A stretch of DNA of 60,142 nt, taken from NCBI RefSeq assembly GCF_018614035.1, contig NZ_JAGGPA010000081.1:1-60142 (forward strand). The letters are read 5' to 3'. The notes below the pieces were generated by a model. That model was not told the DNA's origin. It did no database searches and worked only from the letters and a program-made list of their open reading frames with translations. Positions 1-7,332 of this stretch are shown piece by piece. Positions within the stretch are counted from its first letter, which is position 1; every line of letters starts with the position of its first letter. Position numbers and translations under genes: made by a program. The DNA is from Streptomyces sp. ISL-96 (GTDB lineage: Bacteria; Actinomycetota; Actinomycetes; Streptomycetales; Streptomycetaceae).

Positions 1-634
1 CATCTTCAGAGTCGTTCAACATCCTGCCCAGTGCACTCGAAATGGGGCTGAGCGCCACGCGAGCTGGCCTGCGAGCCCGGTCGTTCGTACGGCCAAGCCG
101 TCGGCAGCACCGCCGACTCCTGGACGCCCCTCCACCCACCCACACCAGCAACCTGCTTGCGGCCCAACTGACCACGGGACGGGGCGGACGCCACACCCAC
201 CCGAGTCGCCCCATTCAACTGTCGCGTCCTACCCGCGCAGTCATGAGTCCGCACGTCGGCCCGGCAGAGCAACCGGCCGCCCTCGTGGGTGCTCGTGTGC
301 GTGGGAATGGGGATCGTGCACCAACGGCCGTCGCCGCAGCCGCCGAGGCTGGGGCCGGGCCACCCCATAGACCTCATGCGCCCCACCCACTCACCCGACA
401 GCCACCGAACCCACCCGCGCCACTCCCCGAGCCCCCGTGCAGGGCGTTTTTCTTTGGGCCGTCCCCCTACAAGCGTCAGCGGTGGGCCGGGGCGGCGGGT
501 CAAGGGTGGGCCGAAGGCACATCGCGTAGCGACGCGACGCCGGAGCGCCCTTGACGCGCCGTCACGGCCCACCGACACTCGAGCGCCCGGGACGGCCCGA
601 AACCCCCAGAAGCGATCCTTGGTTACCACCCCCG
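1..634. other. Left-edge region without a supported gene
   Basis: I see no open frame here with actinobacterial coding character or a recognisable family; the long frames are low-complexity Pro/Arg/Gly shadows. The one clear structure is a long imperfect inverted repeat (arms 481-506 and 548-573, listed separately) on the downstream side of the LysR gene. The rest shows nothing I can interpret. Confidence 0.6.
481..573. terminator. Long imperfect inverted repeat downstream of the LysR gene
   Basis: Two 26-base arms (481-506 and 548-573) pair at about 22 positions. Inside the loop a second hairpin has arms TCGCGT (522-527) and ACGCGA (532-537). It lies about 60 bases past the stop of the reverse-strand LysR gene, so a terminator role is likely. 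There is no T-run, which is usual in Streptomyces. Confidence 0.5.
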
Positions 635-1543
635 TCACGGTTGCCGTGCCGCTGCCACCTCGCGCAGGGCCGACAGCACGCGGGCCACCGCCGGGCCCGC
701 TTCCGCGCCTCGGCGTACCGCCGCCACCACGTGGCGCTGGGGCTGGTCCGCGCTCAGGACCCGCATCACCACCCCCGTACGCCGCTCCGCCGCCGCCATC
801 CGCGGGACCAGTGCCACGCCCATCCCTGCCTCGACCATGGCCAGGATCGCCGTCCAGCCGGCGGCGCTGTGCGCCTGCTCCGGTACGAAGCCCGCCGCCT
901 CGCACGCGTGGCGTGTGATCTCCGACCACGGCCCGCTCCCGCCGAAGATCCACGGCTCCCCCGAGAGGTCCGCCAGCCTCAGCCCCGGCGCCGCCGCCAG
1001 CGGATGTCCCGCCGGGAGCGCCACGTCCAGCGGGTCCGCCAGCAGCGGTACGCGGGCCAGTTTGGGGTCTCGGGCGGTCGGCGCGTGCGCCGCCAGCGAC
1101 AGCGCCAGGTCCACCGCCCCGCTCGCCAGCAGTTCGTACGCCTCCGCCGCCTCCGCCTCCCGCACTCGTACCTCCAGCGCGGGATGTGTCGTACGCAGCC
1201 GCTGCACCGCCGGCACCACCAGCGCCGGCACAGCGGTTGAGAACGCCCCGACCCTCACCTCCCCCGCCTCCCCCCGCACGTAGCCCGTCAACTCCGCGTC
1301 CGCTTGCTCCAGTTGCGCGAAGACCGCTTCCGCGTGCCGCAGCACCAAGTGCGCCGCGTCCGTGAGACGTACCCGCCGCCCGTGCGCCTCCAGCAGGGGT
1401 ACGCCGAGCTGCTTGCCGAGGTTCGACAGCTGCTGCGAAACGGCCGACGGCGTCATCAGCAACGCCTCGGCCGTCGCGGTCACTGTCCCCCGGTCGCGCA
1501 GGGTCCGCAGGATCCGCAGCTTCTTGATGTCCCACTCGATCAT
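635..1543 (-). CDS. LysR-family transcriptional regulator
   Basis: A 302-residue protein with the LysR layout: an N-terminal winged helix-turn-helix (about residues 5-62, including TATAEALLMTPSAVSQQLSN) and a C-terminal periplasmic-binding-like effector domain (about 90-290). I start it at the ATG giving MIEWDIKKLRIL, because LysR proteins begin a few residues before the first helix; the frame stays open upstream but that extension has no family character. It is transcribed in the same direction as the two EamA transporter genes upstream, so it may regulate them or be autoregulated. The effector is not evident from the sequence. Confidence 0.88.
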   Translation of the reverse strand: MIEWDIKKLRILRTLRDRGTVTATAEALLMTPSAVSQQLSNLGKQLGVPLLEAHGRRVRLTDAAHLVLRHAEAVFAQLEQADAELTGYVRGEAGEVRVGAFSTAVPALVVPAVQRLRTTHPALEVRVREAEAAEAYELLASGAVDLALSLAAHAPTARDPKLARVPLLADPLDVALPAGHPLAAAPGLRLADLSGEPWIFGGSGPWSEITRHACEAAGFVPEQAHSAAGWTAILAMVEAGMGVALVPRMAAAERRTGVVMRVLSADQPQRHVVAAVRRGAEAGPAVARVLSALREVAAARQP

Positions 1544-1673
1544 GGGACGGAATCTATCCCGGTCCGTCGCCACCACCGGGTCCGTTCTCCCACCCGTCAC
1601 CCCGACGCGCCCGGTACCCGGTACCCCCGACCCAACCGTCACCCCGACCCACCCGTCACCCCCGCCCCGCCGC

Positions 1674-2624
1674 TCACCGCCTCCCGCCGCGGCCCGCCCC
1701 CAGCATCACTCCGCCCAGGATCAGCGCCATGCACACGATCTGCATCGGGCCCGTCGCCTCGCCCAGCAGGGCGAAGGACAGCAGGGCCACGCACACCGGC
1801 TGGAGGTAGTAGATGACGCCCGCCCTCGCCGCGCCGATCAGCGCGACCGCCTTGTTCCAGGCGAAGAAGGCCACCGCGGAGGAGAAGACACCAACGTAGA
1901 CGAGAGGGCCGACGGTTCCCGCCGTCGGCTCGAAGCCGCCCTGGAGCATCAGGCTCACGACGTACGCCGGCAGCAGCATCAGCGCACCGAGCACGAACGT
2001 ACTGAAGAGAAAAGCCAGTCCGCCGATCTCCGTCGGCTTGCGGCGCAGCAGCGCGCTGTAGGAGCCGAAGCAGACCGCCGCCGCCAGCATCCACAGGTCA
2101 CCGGCGGCGAAGTTCATGGCCGTCGAACCCTTGCTGACCAGCAACAGCACCCCGGCACCGGCCACCAGCATGCCGATGGTGCGCCGGGCACCGAGGCGGG
2201 CGCCGCCCAGGCGTTCGTAGAGGGCCATCAGGACCGGCGAGGCGGCCATGATCATGCCCATGTTGCCTGCGGAGGTGGAAAGCCCGGCCTGGTTGACGAG
2301 GGTGTTGTAGACGGTTACGCCGAGGAGGGCGGCCAGGGTCACGAATCCCAAGTGGCGTCGCAACAGGGCCCGTTGGCGCCAGGCCTCGCGGGCCGCGAAG
2401 GGGGCCACGGCTACGATCGCCACAACCCAGCGCCAGAACGCCGCCTGCACGGGCGGGACGGAGTCGTGGAGGGCGCGGGAGGTGACGAAGCTGCCGGACC
2501 AGACGACCGTCGCGACGGCCGCAAGGACGAGACCGACGGCCGCCGCCTTCTCCGTTCGCCCCGGCCGCCCCCTCTCCCCCGCCAACGGCTCGCTGCTGAT
2601 ACGGACGCGGTCCCGGACTGCCAC
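1674..2624 (-). CDS. EamA/DMT-family transporter (downstream of the pair)
   Basis: A 316-residue membrane protein with about ten hydrophobic segments arranged as two EamA halves (about residues 30-160 and 172-310). Proteins of this drug/metabolite superfamily export amino acids, metabolites or drugs across the cytoplasmic membrane; the substrate cannot be read from the sequence. The GTG start follows GAGGGG at six bases. The gene lies 36 bases downstream of a second EamA gene and is followed by the LysR gene in the same direction. The first 27 residues are basic and cytoplasmic. Confidence 0.88.
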   Translation of the reverse strand: MAVRDRVRISSEPLAGERGRPGRTEKAAAVGLVLAAVATVVWSGSFVTSRALHDSVPPVQAAFWRWVVAIVAVAPFAAREAWRQRALLRRHLGFVTLAALLGVTVYNTLVNQAGLSTSAGNMGMIMAASPVLMALYERLGGARLGARRTIGMLVAGAGVLLLVSKGSTAMNFAAGDLWMLAAAVCFGSYSALLRRKPTEIGGLAFLFSTFVLGALMLLPAYVVSLMLQGGFEPTAGTVGPLVYVGVFSSAVAFFAWNKAVALIGAARAGVIYYLQPVCVALLSFALLGEATGPMQIVCMALILGGVMLGAGRGGRR

Positions 2625-2660
2625 TGGTGTCCCCTCAATCGTGGTTCTTGGTTGCGGGTT

Positions 2661-3608
2661 CTACCGTCGCACCGCATCATTCATCAGGTCCATCGAATGT
2701 TTCCGATCATTCTGTTCAGGTGAGCTAAAAAGTCTAAAAGGTCTTTCCGCTCGCGAAGAAGAAGACTTGATCTGACCCAGCAGCGTCGCCCCGAACGCGA
2801 TCGCCATCCCCACCAGTTGCACCGGCGTCAGCGCCTCCCCCAGCGCCGCCCAGCCGATGACCGCCGCGGTCAGCGGCGACAGAGGGCCGAGGAAGGTCAC
2901 CGAGGTCGCCGTGAGCCGGCCGATGCCGCGGAACCACAGCCAGTACGCGACCGCCGTGTTGACCAGCGCCATGTAGAGGTATCCGGCCACGGCCCGGCCG
3001 TCCAGCGCCGGCGGCGCGCCCTCCACCAGGAACGCGACGGGCGCGATCAGCAGCCCGCCCGCGGTCAGCTGCCAGCCGGTCATCACGAGCGGGCCCACAC
3101 CCTCGGGCCGCCCCCAGCGCTTGGTCAGTACGATGCCCGCCGCCATCGAAGCGGAGGAGGCAAGCGCGGCCAGTACACCGGTCGTGTCCAGTGCGGCGGT
3201 GGCGCGCAGCACCACCAGGCTCACGCCCAGCGCCGCCGCGATCCCGGTCAGCAGGGTGCGTACGGTGGGCTTCTCGCTCAGCAGCAGGACCGCCAGCCCG
3301 GCCACCCACAGCGGTCCGAGCGAGCCGAAGACCGCCGCCATCCCGCCCGGCAGCCGGTACGCGGAGAGGAAGAGCAGCGGGAAGAACGCCCCGATGTTCA
3401 GCGCCCCGAGCACGGCCGCCTTGCCCCACCACACGCCGCGCGGCAGCGTCCTGGCGATGGCGAGCAGCGCGAGCCCGGCGGGCAGGGCGCGCATCAGGCC
3501 GGTGAAGAGCGGGCGGTCGGGTGGGAGGAATTCGGTGGTGACGGCGTACGTCGAGCCCCATGAGATGGGCGCGAGTGCGGTGAGCGCGATCGTCCCGGCA
3601 CGGTTCAT
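2661..3608 (-). CDS. EamA/DMT-family transporter, under divergent MarR control
   Basis: A 315-residue protein with ten predicted membrane helices in two EamA repeats, the first opening with APISWGSTYAVTTEFLPP, a typical EamA start. The last roughly 36 residues, after the final helix, form a polar tail (SSSSRAERPFRL and beyond) encoded by unusually AT-rich DNA, which may be an extension past the ancestral stop. It is transcribed divergently from a MarR regulator, and an operator-like inverted repeat overlaps its predicted promoter, so it is probably the regulator's main target. An efflux or export role is inferred; the substrate is unknown. Confidence 0.88.
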   Translation of the reverse strand: MNRAGTIALTALAPISWGSTYAVTTEFLPPDRPLFTGLMRALPAGLALLAIARTLPRGVWWGKAAVLGALNIGAFFPLLFLSAYRLPGGMAAVFGSLGPLWVAGLAVLLLSEKPTVRTLLTGIAAALGVSLVVLRATAALDTTGVLAALASSASMAAGIVLTKRWGRPEGVGPLVMTGWQLTAGGLLIAPVAFLVEGAPPALDGRAVAGYLYMALVNTAVAYWLWFRGIGRLTATSVTFLGPLSPLTAAVIGWAALGEALTPVQLVGMAIAFGATLLGQIKSSSSRAERPFRLFSSPEQNDRKHSMDLMNDAVRR

Positions 3609-3667
3609 GACTGCTCGGACCCCCGAAGTTCATTCCAAAGTAGGCAGGAAAGTAGGTTGGTTGGAAG

Positions 3668-3699
3668 TAGCTTATAGCTAGCTTAGCTCTAAGCTACTT
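3668..3699. promoter_or_regulatory. MarR-type operator with three TAGCTTA half-sites
   Basis: TAGCTTAG-CT-CTAAGCTA (3679-3696) is a perfect 8-base-arm palindrome of the size bound by MarR dimers. A third half-site, TAGCTTA at 3668-3674, sits exactly 11 bases (one helical turn) from the 3679 half-site. AAGTAGCTTA (3665-3674) and TAAGCTACTT (3690-3699) also form an outer 10-base inverted pair. It lies between the divergent MarR and EamA genes. Confidence 0.7.
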
Positions 3700-3707
3700 T
3701 GCGTCAA
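3680..3707 (-). promoter_or_regulatory. Predicted promoter of the EamA transporter gene
   Basis: On the reverse strand TTGACG (3702-3707) is followed after 16 bases by TAAGCT (3680-3685), matching the sigma-70-like TTGAC / TANNNT pattern of Streptomyces HrdB promoters. The inverted repeat at 3679-3696 covers the -10 box and spacer, a classic site for repression. Confidence 0.55.
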
Positions 3708-3716
3708 GCAACTTTC

Positions 3717-3745
3717 TTGCGGCCGACCTGGACTCCTCGGATACT
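3717..3745 (+). promoter_or_regulatory. Predicted promoter of the MarR gene, probably leaderless
   Basis: TTGCGG (3717-3722) and GATACT (3740-3745) are separated by 17 bases. The ATG at 3752 lies seven bases past the -10 box, where transcription would start, and no Shine-Dalgarno sequence precedes it. This suggests a leaderless mRNA. Confidence 0.5.
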
Positions 3746-3751
3746 GCGGTC

Positions 3752-4261
3752 ATGACCACGGCAGCCAAGGACAAGGACCCCGTCGACGCCATCACCGCCC
3801 AGTGGGCCGAGGTGCGCCCCGACCTCGACACCGCTCCGATGGCCGTCTTCGGACGCATCTACCGGATCGCACGCGCGATGGGCGACCGCATCGAGAAGGC
3901 GTACGCCCAGTTCGGGATCTCACGCGGCGAGTTCGACGTCCTCGCGACGCTGCGCCGGTCCGGTGAGCCGTACACGCTCTCACCGCGCCAGCTCTCCGCG
4001 ACGCTGATGCTGACGACCGGCGGAATGACAGGCCGGCTCGACAAGCTGGAGCGGGCCGGGCTACTGCGCCGCAGCCCCGATCCGCACGACCGGCGCGGGC
4101 TGCGGGTGACGCTCTCGGAGCGCGGCCTCGCCATCGTCGACGAGGCGGTGGTGGCCGGCCTGGAGATTCAGCACGAGGCGCTCGAAGGGTTCGGCGAGGG
4201 GCAGGTGGAGCAGCTCCAGGAGCTGCTGCGGCAACTGCTGGCCGGTTCGACCCGCCTGTAG
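3752..4261 (+). CDS. MarR-family transcriptional regulator
   Basis: A 169-residue winged-helix protein. The MarR domain (about residues 35-150) contains the recognition region LSPRQLSATLMLTTGGMTGR and the wing motif DPHDRRGLRVTLSERG, the conserved DxRxxxLxLT-like beta wing. MarR proteins act as dimers that release DNA when they bind small phenolic or other ligands. It is divergent from an EamA transporter with a palindromic operator between them, so I infer it represses the exporter and probably itself. The stop codon lies inside the first copy of a 24-base tandem duplication. Confidence 0.9.
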   Translation: MTTAAKDKDPVDAITAQWAEVRPDLDTAPMAVFGRIYRIARAMGDRIEKAYAQFGISRGEFDVLATLRRSGEPYTLSPRQLSATLMLTTGGMTGRLDKLERAGLLRRSPDPHDRRGLRVTLSERGLAIVDEAVVAGLEIQHEALEGFGEGQVEQLQELLRQLLAGSTRL

Positions 4262-4293
4262 GGAAAGCGTTCGACCCGCCCGTAGGGAAAGCG
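4246..4293. repeat. 24-base tandem duplication across the marR stop codon
   Basis: Two adjacent 24-base units (4246-4269 and 4270-4293) differ at one base (CCTGTAGGG versus CCCGTAGGG). The first unit carries the last codons and TAG stop of the MarR gene; the second is non-coding. It looks like a recent slippage or unequal-crossover duplication. Confidence 0.75.
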
Positions 4294-4313
4294 TAGAAAA
4301 GTAGAAAAAACGC

Positions 4314-4368
4314 GAGGGCGCCTCCGTCCGTACGCGGCGATCACGCGCGTACGGACGGAGGCGCCCTC
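4314..4368. terminator. Bidirectional terminator, perfect 23-bp hairpin
   Basis: Arms 4314-4336 and 4346-4368 are perfectly complementary over 23 bases around a 9-base loop. It lies between the convergent MarR gene and the small membrane protein gene, so it can terminate both transcripts. A-rich sequence (4294-4310) precedes it on the forward strand and would read as U-rich for reverse transcripts. Confidence 0.85.
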
Positions 4369-4391
4369 AGGAAACGTTCAGAAAGGTGTTG

Positions 4392-4625
4392 TCAGCGGGT
4401 CTGCTTCTTGGACTTGTCCAGCACCATCACGAGACCCGCGATCAGCGCGAACAGCGCGATCGGAGCCACGACATACCAGCCGAGCGTCTCGGCCACACTC
4501 AGGCCGGGACCCGGGTCGTCGCCGTCGTCGGGCGTGAGCGCGAGGGCGGGGGACGACATGAGCAGCATCATCAGCGTCGTACCGGCCGCGACGGCGCCGG
4601 CGCGCAGGGCGTTCTTCTTGTCCAC
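4392..4625 (-). CDS. Small secreted or membrane-anchored protein
   Basis: A 77-residue protein. A signal peptide-like segment (about residues 8-30, ending PALA-LTP) is followed by a short acidic linker (DDGDDPGP), one transmembrane helix (about 47-69) and a basic end (DKSKKQTR). The topology suggests a small exported single-pass protein with a short outer segment. No known family is recognised. It sits just downstream of malQ in the same direction, 20 bases from its stop, and ends at the strong hairpin at 4314-4368. Confidence 0.72.
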   Translation of the reverse strand: MDKKNALRAGAVAAGTTLMMLLMSSPALALTPDDGDDPGPGLSVAETLGWYVVAPIALFALIAGLVMVLDKSKKQTR

Positions 4626-4645
4626 GGTGCAAACGTAGCGAACGC

Positions 4646-6859
4646 CTAACAGGACCGCGCGCCCGGGGGTGCCGTACGCGTCCGGAAGGCGGCGATCAGG
4701 TCGTGCAGGCGCGGCGACGCGGCCAGTTCCTCCAGGGTTACGGGCCGCCCCTCCGCGTCGGCCACGGGCAGGCGCCAGTTGGGGTACTGGTCCCAGGTGC
4801 CCGGCAGGTTCTGCGGCCGCCGGTCGCCCACCGCGTCCGGCAGCCAGATGCCGATCATGCGGGCCGGGGTACGCAGCAGGAAGCGGTACACGGCGCGGAT
4901 CTCGCCCTCCTCGTCGCCCGCCCCCTCCGGCAGCAGACCGAGCCTGGCCAGGTACGACAGCCAGTCGGCCACCTCCACGGCCGCCTCGGCCCGCTCCTCC
5001 TCCAGCGGGCGCGTGAGCAGCCCGAGGCGGTGGCGCAGCGCCACATGCTCGCCCGTCAGCCGGGCGGCGGTGGACGGCAGGTCATGCGTGGTGGCCGTGG
5101 CCAGGCAGTGCTCGCGCCAGTTCTCCGGGGGCAGCGGTTCGCCCGTACCGGTCCAGTCGCGCTCGAACCACATCACGGACGTACCGGACACGCCGCGCTC
5201 GGCAAGCACGTCGCGCACACCCGGTTCCACCGTCCCCAGGTCCTCCCCTATGACGCTCGCGCCCGCCAGGTGTGCCTCCAGGGCGAGTACGGCGAGCATC
5301 GCCTCCGCGTCGTAGCGGACATACGTCCCTTCCGTCGGCTGGCGGCCCTCCGGGACCCACCACAGGCGGAACAGTCCCATGACGTGGTCGATCCGCAGGG
5401 CCCCCGCGTTGCGCAGCAGCCCGCGCAGCAGGCCGCGGAAGGGGCCGTACGCGGCGGCGGCCAGGACGTCCGGGCGCCACGGGGGCAGGCCCCAGTCCTG
5501 GCCGAGCGCGTTGAAGGCGTCCGGCGGGGCGCCGACCGACATGCCGCGCGCGTACGCCTCCTGCTGCGCCCAGGCGTCGGCGCCGCCGGGGTGCACGCCG
5601 ACGGCGAGGTCGTGGACGATGCCGACGGGCATGCCCGCCGCGCGGGCGGTGTGCTGGGCGGCGGCCAGCTGGGAGTCGGTGAGCCAGGCCAGCCAGCCGT
5701 GCAGGTCGACGCGGTCGTAGAGGTCGTTACGGGCACGCTCGACGGCGGCCGAGTGCGGGTCGTCGCGCAGCTCGGCCGGCCAGGCGTGCCAGTCGGGCCC
5801 GTACACCTCGGCGAGCGCGCACCACGTGGCGTGGTCCTCCAGGGCCGTGCCCTGCTCGGCCAGGAAGTCGCAGTAGGCGGCGCGGCGGCCGGGGCCGAGC
5901 GGGACGGACCGTACGAGCTCCAGGGCTTCCTTCTTGAGCTGCCAGACGGCGTCGCGGTCGATCAGCTCGCCTTTGTTGAGTACGCCGTCGCGCAGGGTCG
6001 CGGCCCGCTCCAGCAGCTCGTCGATGCGTGCGCGGTCCGCCGCCGGGACATGGGCGCACTCCGGAACGTCCTCGACCCTCAGGTGTACGGGGTCGGGGAA
6101 GCGGCGCGAGGAGGGGCGGTACGGCGACGGGTCGGTGGGCGTACCGGGGACGGCCGCGTGCAGCGGGTTGATCTGCACGAAGCCGACGCCCAGCGAGCGC
6201 CCGGACCAGGCGGCGAGCTCGGCGAGGTCACCGAGGTCGCCCATGCCCCAGGAGCGCCGGGAGAGGAGGGAGTAGAGCTGGACCATGAAGCCGTACGTGC
6301 GGCCGGGGGGCTGCGGGACACGGGCGGGCGCGACGACGAGCGTGGCGGCGTCCTGCGCCCCCTCCGGCGTACGCACGCCCAGCCGGTGCACCCCGAGCGG
6401 CAACTGCCCCCAGCCCTCGCTCGCGGCGGACGGCGGAGCCACCCCGCCCCCGGCCCCCGGTCCGGGCGCCTCCTCGGGAGCGGCGTCCTCGCGGGGCGCC
6501 GCATCCGGCGGCGCGCCGGGCGAAGGCGGGCCGGGCGACGCGATCTCCCACTCCACCGCCGGCCCCTGCTCCGTCTCCACCCGCAGCCGCGTCCCCGCCG
6601 GCAGCCCGGTGAGGGCAGGCGGCGGCTGGGACCCGTCCGGGCCGGTCCAGGACACCACTGTGGCGGGCAGCAGACGGCGGGCGGCGGCGGCCTCGTGGGC
6701 TTCGAGGGCCGTACGTACCGCCTCGGGCGTACGCGCGTCGACGCCCAGGGCCGCCAGCACAGCCACCACCGTGTCGTCGGGGACCTGGAGCGTGCGGTGC
6801 GCCGACGGCTGGTAGGACGTGGCGACGCCATGCAGGGCCGCGAGCCGGGCAAGGCCCAT
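4646..6859 (-). CDS. malQ: 4-alpha-glucanotransferase (amylomaltase, GH77)
   Basis: A 737-residue cytoplasmic enzyme that transfers alpha-1,4-glucan segments between maltodextrins in glycogen and maltose metabolism. The GH77 landmarks are present: ALRIDHVMGLFRLWW with the nucleophile Asp at about residue 491, SVIGEDLGTVEPGV with the acid/base Glu, and ATTHDLPSTAARL with the third carboxylate. An N-terminal beta-sandwich-like region (1-180) of the actinobacterial long form contains a Pro/Ala/Glu-rich linker at about 108-150. The ATG abuts the stop of a 91-residue ORF upstream (TAG-ATG), so translation may be coupled. The family assignment is firm. Confidence 0.96.
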   Translation of the reverse strand: MGLARLAALHGVATSYQPSAHRTLQVPDDTVVAVLAALGVDARTPEAVRTALEAHEAAAARRLLPATVVSWTGPDGSQPPPALTGLPAGTRLRVETEQGPAVEWEIASPGPPSPGAPPDAAPREDAAPEEAPGPGAGGGVAPPSAASEGWGQLPLGVHRLGVRTPEGAQDAATLVVAPARVPQPPGRTYGFMVQLYSLLSRRSWGMGDLGDLAELAAWSGRSLGVGFVQINPLHAAVPGTPTDPSPYRPSSRRFPDPVHLRVEDVPECAHVPAADRARIDELLERAATLRDGVLNKGELIDRDAVWQLKKEALELVRSVPLGPGRRAAYCDFLAEQGTALEDHATWCALAEVYGPDWHAWPAELRDDPHSAAVERARNDLYDRVDLHGWLAWLTDSQLAAAQHTARAAGMPVGIVHDLAVGVHPGGADAWAQQEAYARGMSVGAPPDAFNALGQDWGLPPWRPDVLAAAAYGPFRGLLRGLLRNAGALRIDHVMGLFRLWWVPEGRQPTEGTYVRYDAEAMLAVLALEAHLAGASVIGEDLGTVEPGVRDVLAERGVSGTSVMWFERDWTGTGEPLPPENWREHCLATATTHDLPSTAARLTGEHVALRHRLGLLTRPLEEERAEAAVEVADWLSYLARLGLLPEGAGDEEGEIRAVYRFLLRTPARMIGIWLPDAVGDRRPQNLPGTWDQYPNWRLPVADAEGRPVTLEELAASPRLHDLIAAFRTRTAPPGARSC

Positions 6860-7135
6860 CTAGACCCCCGTGGGCTCCACGCCCGATGCCGTGCCATGGG
6901 CGGTCGGTTCGCTGGTCAGGGGGGCGGCATCGGCCATCGGGGGCTCACTGGTGAGCGGTGCGGCGTCGGCCATCGGGGGTTCGCTGGTCAGGGGCGGCTC
7001 GGTGGTGAGCAGCGGCTCGGCGAATCCGGCGTCGAGGGGGAACGCCGGATCAAGGGGGAACACGGGGGCGAGATCCGCGCGGGGAGCGGGCACCGGTTTG
7101 GACAGGGCGGAGAGGAGAAGCTGTGCAGCGGCCAC
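6860..7135 (-). CDS. Possible small repeat-containing protein coupled to malQ
   Basis: A 91-residue ORF with a GTG start five bases after GGGAGG, a good ribosome site, and its TAG stop directly before the malQ ATG. The protein is Pro/Ala/Glu-rich and holds two copies of the 12-residue unit TSEPPMADAAPL followed by TSEP. There is no cysteine, membrane segment or known domain. It may be a genuine small protein, or a translated leader that delivers ribosomes to malQ. The ribosome site and exact abutment argue for translation; the lack of a family argues for caution. Confidence 0.5.
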   Translation of the reverse strand: MAAAQLLLSALSKPVPAPRADLAPVFPLDPAFPLDAGFAEPLLTTEPPLTSEPPMADAAPLTSEPPMADAAPLTSEPTAHGTASGVEPTGV

Positions 7136-7332
7136 AGGGGCCTCCCTACGGTGGGCTACATGGACACAGCAGCCCTACCCAATAGACACGGCCGCAGACG
7201 TATACCTTCCATCAACGTGTCCCGCGTCACACCAAGTTCCCCTCACGAAACTCCTGTGGAAATTGACACCCGGGCGGGCGGGTGGTGGGCTCGGGGCCCA
7301 CAGGAGAGACTGACGCGACTGAGGAGACGGCC

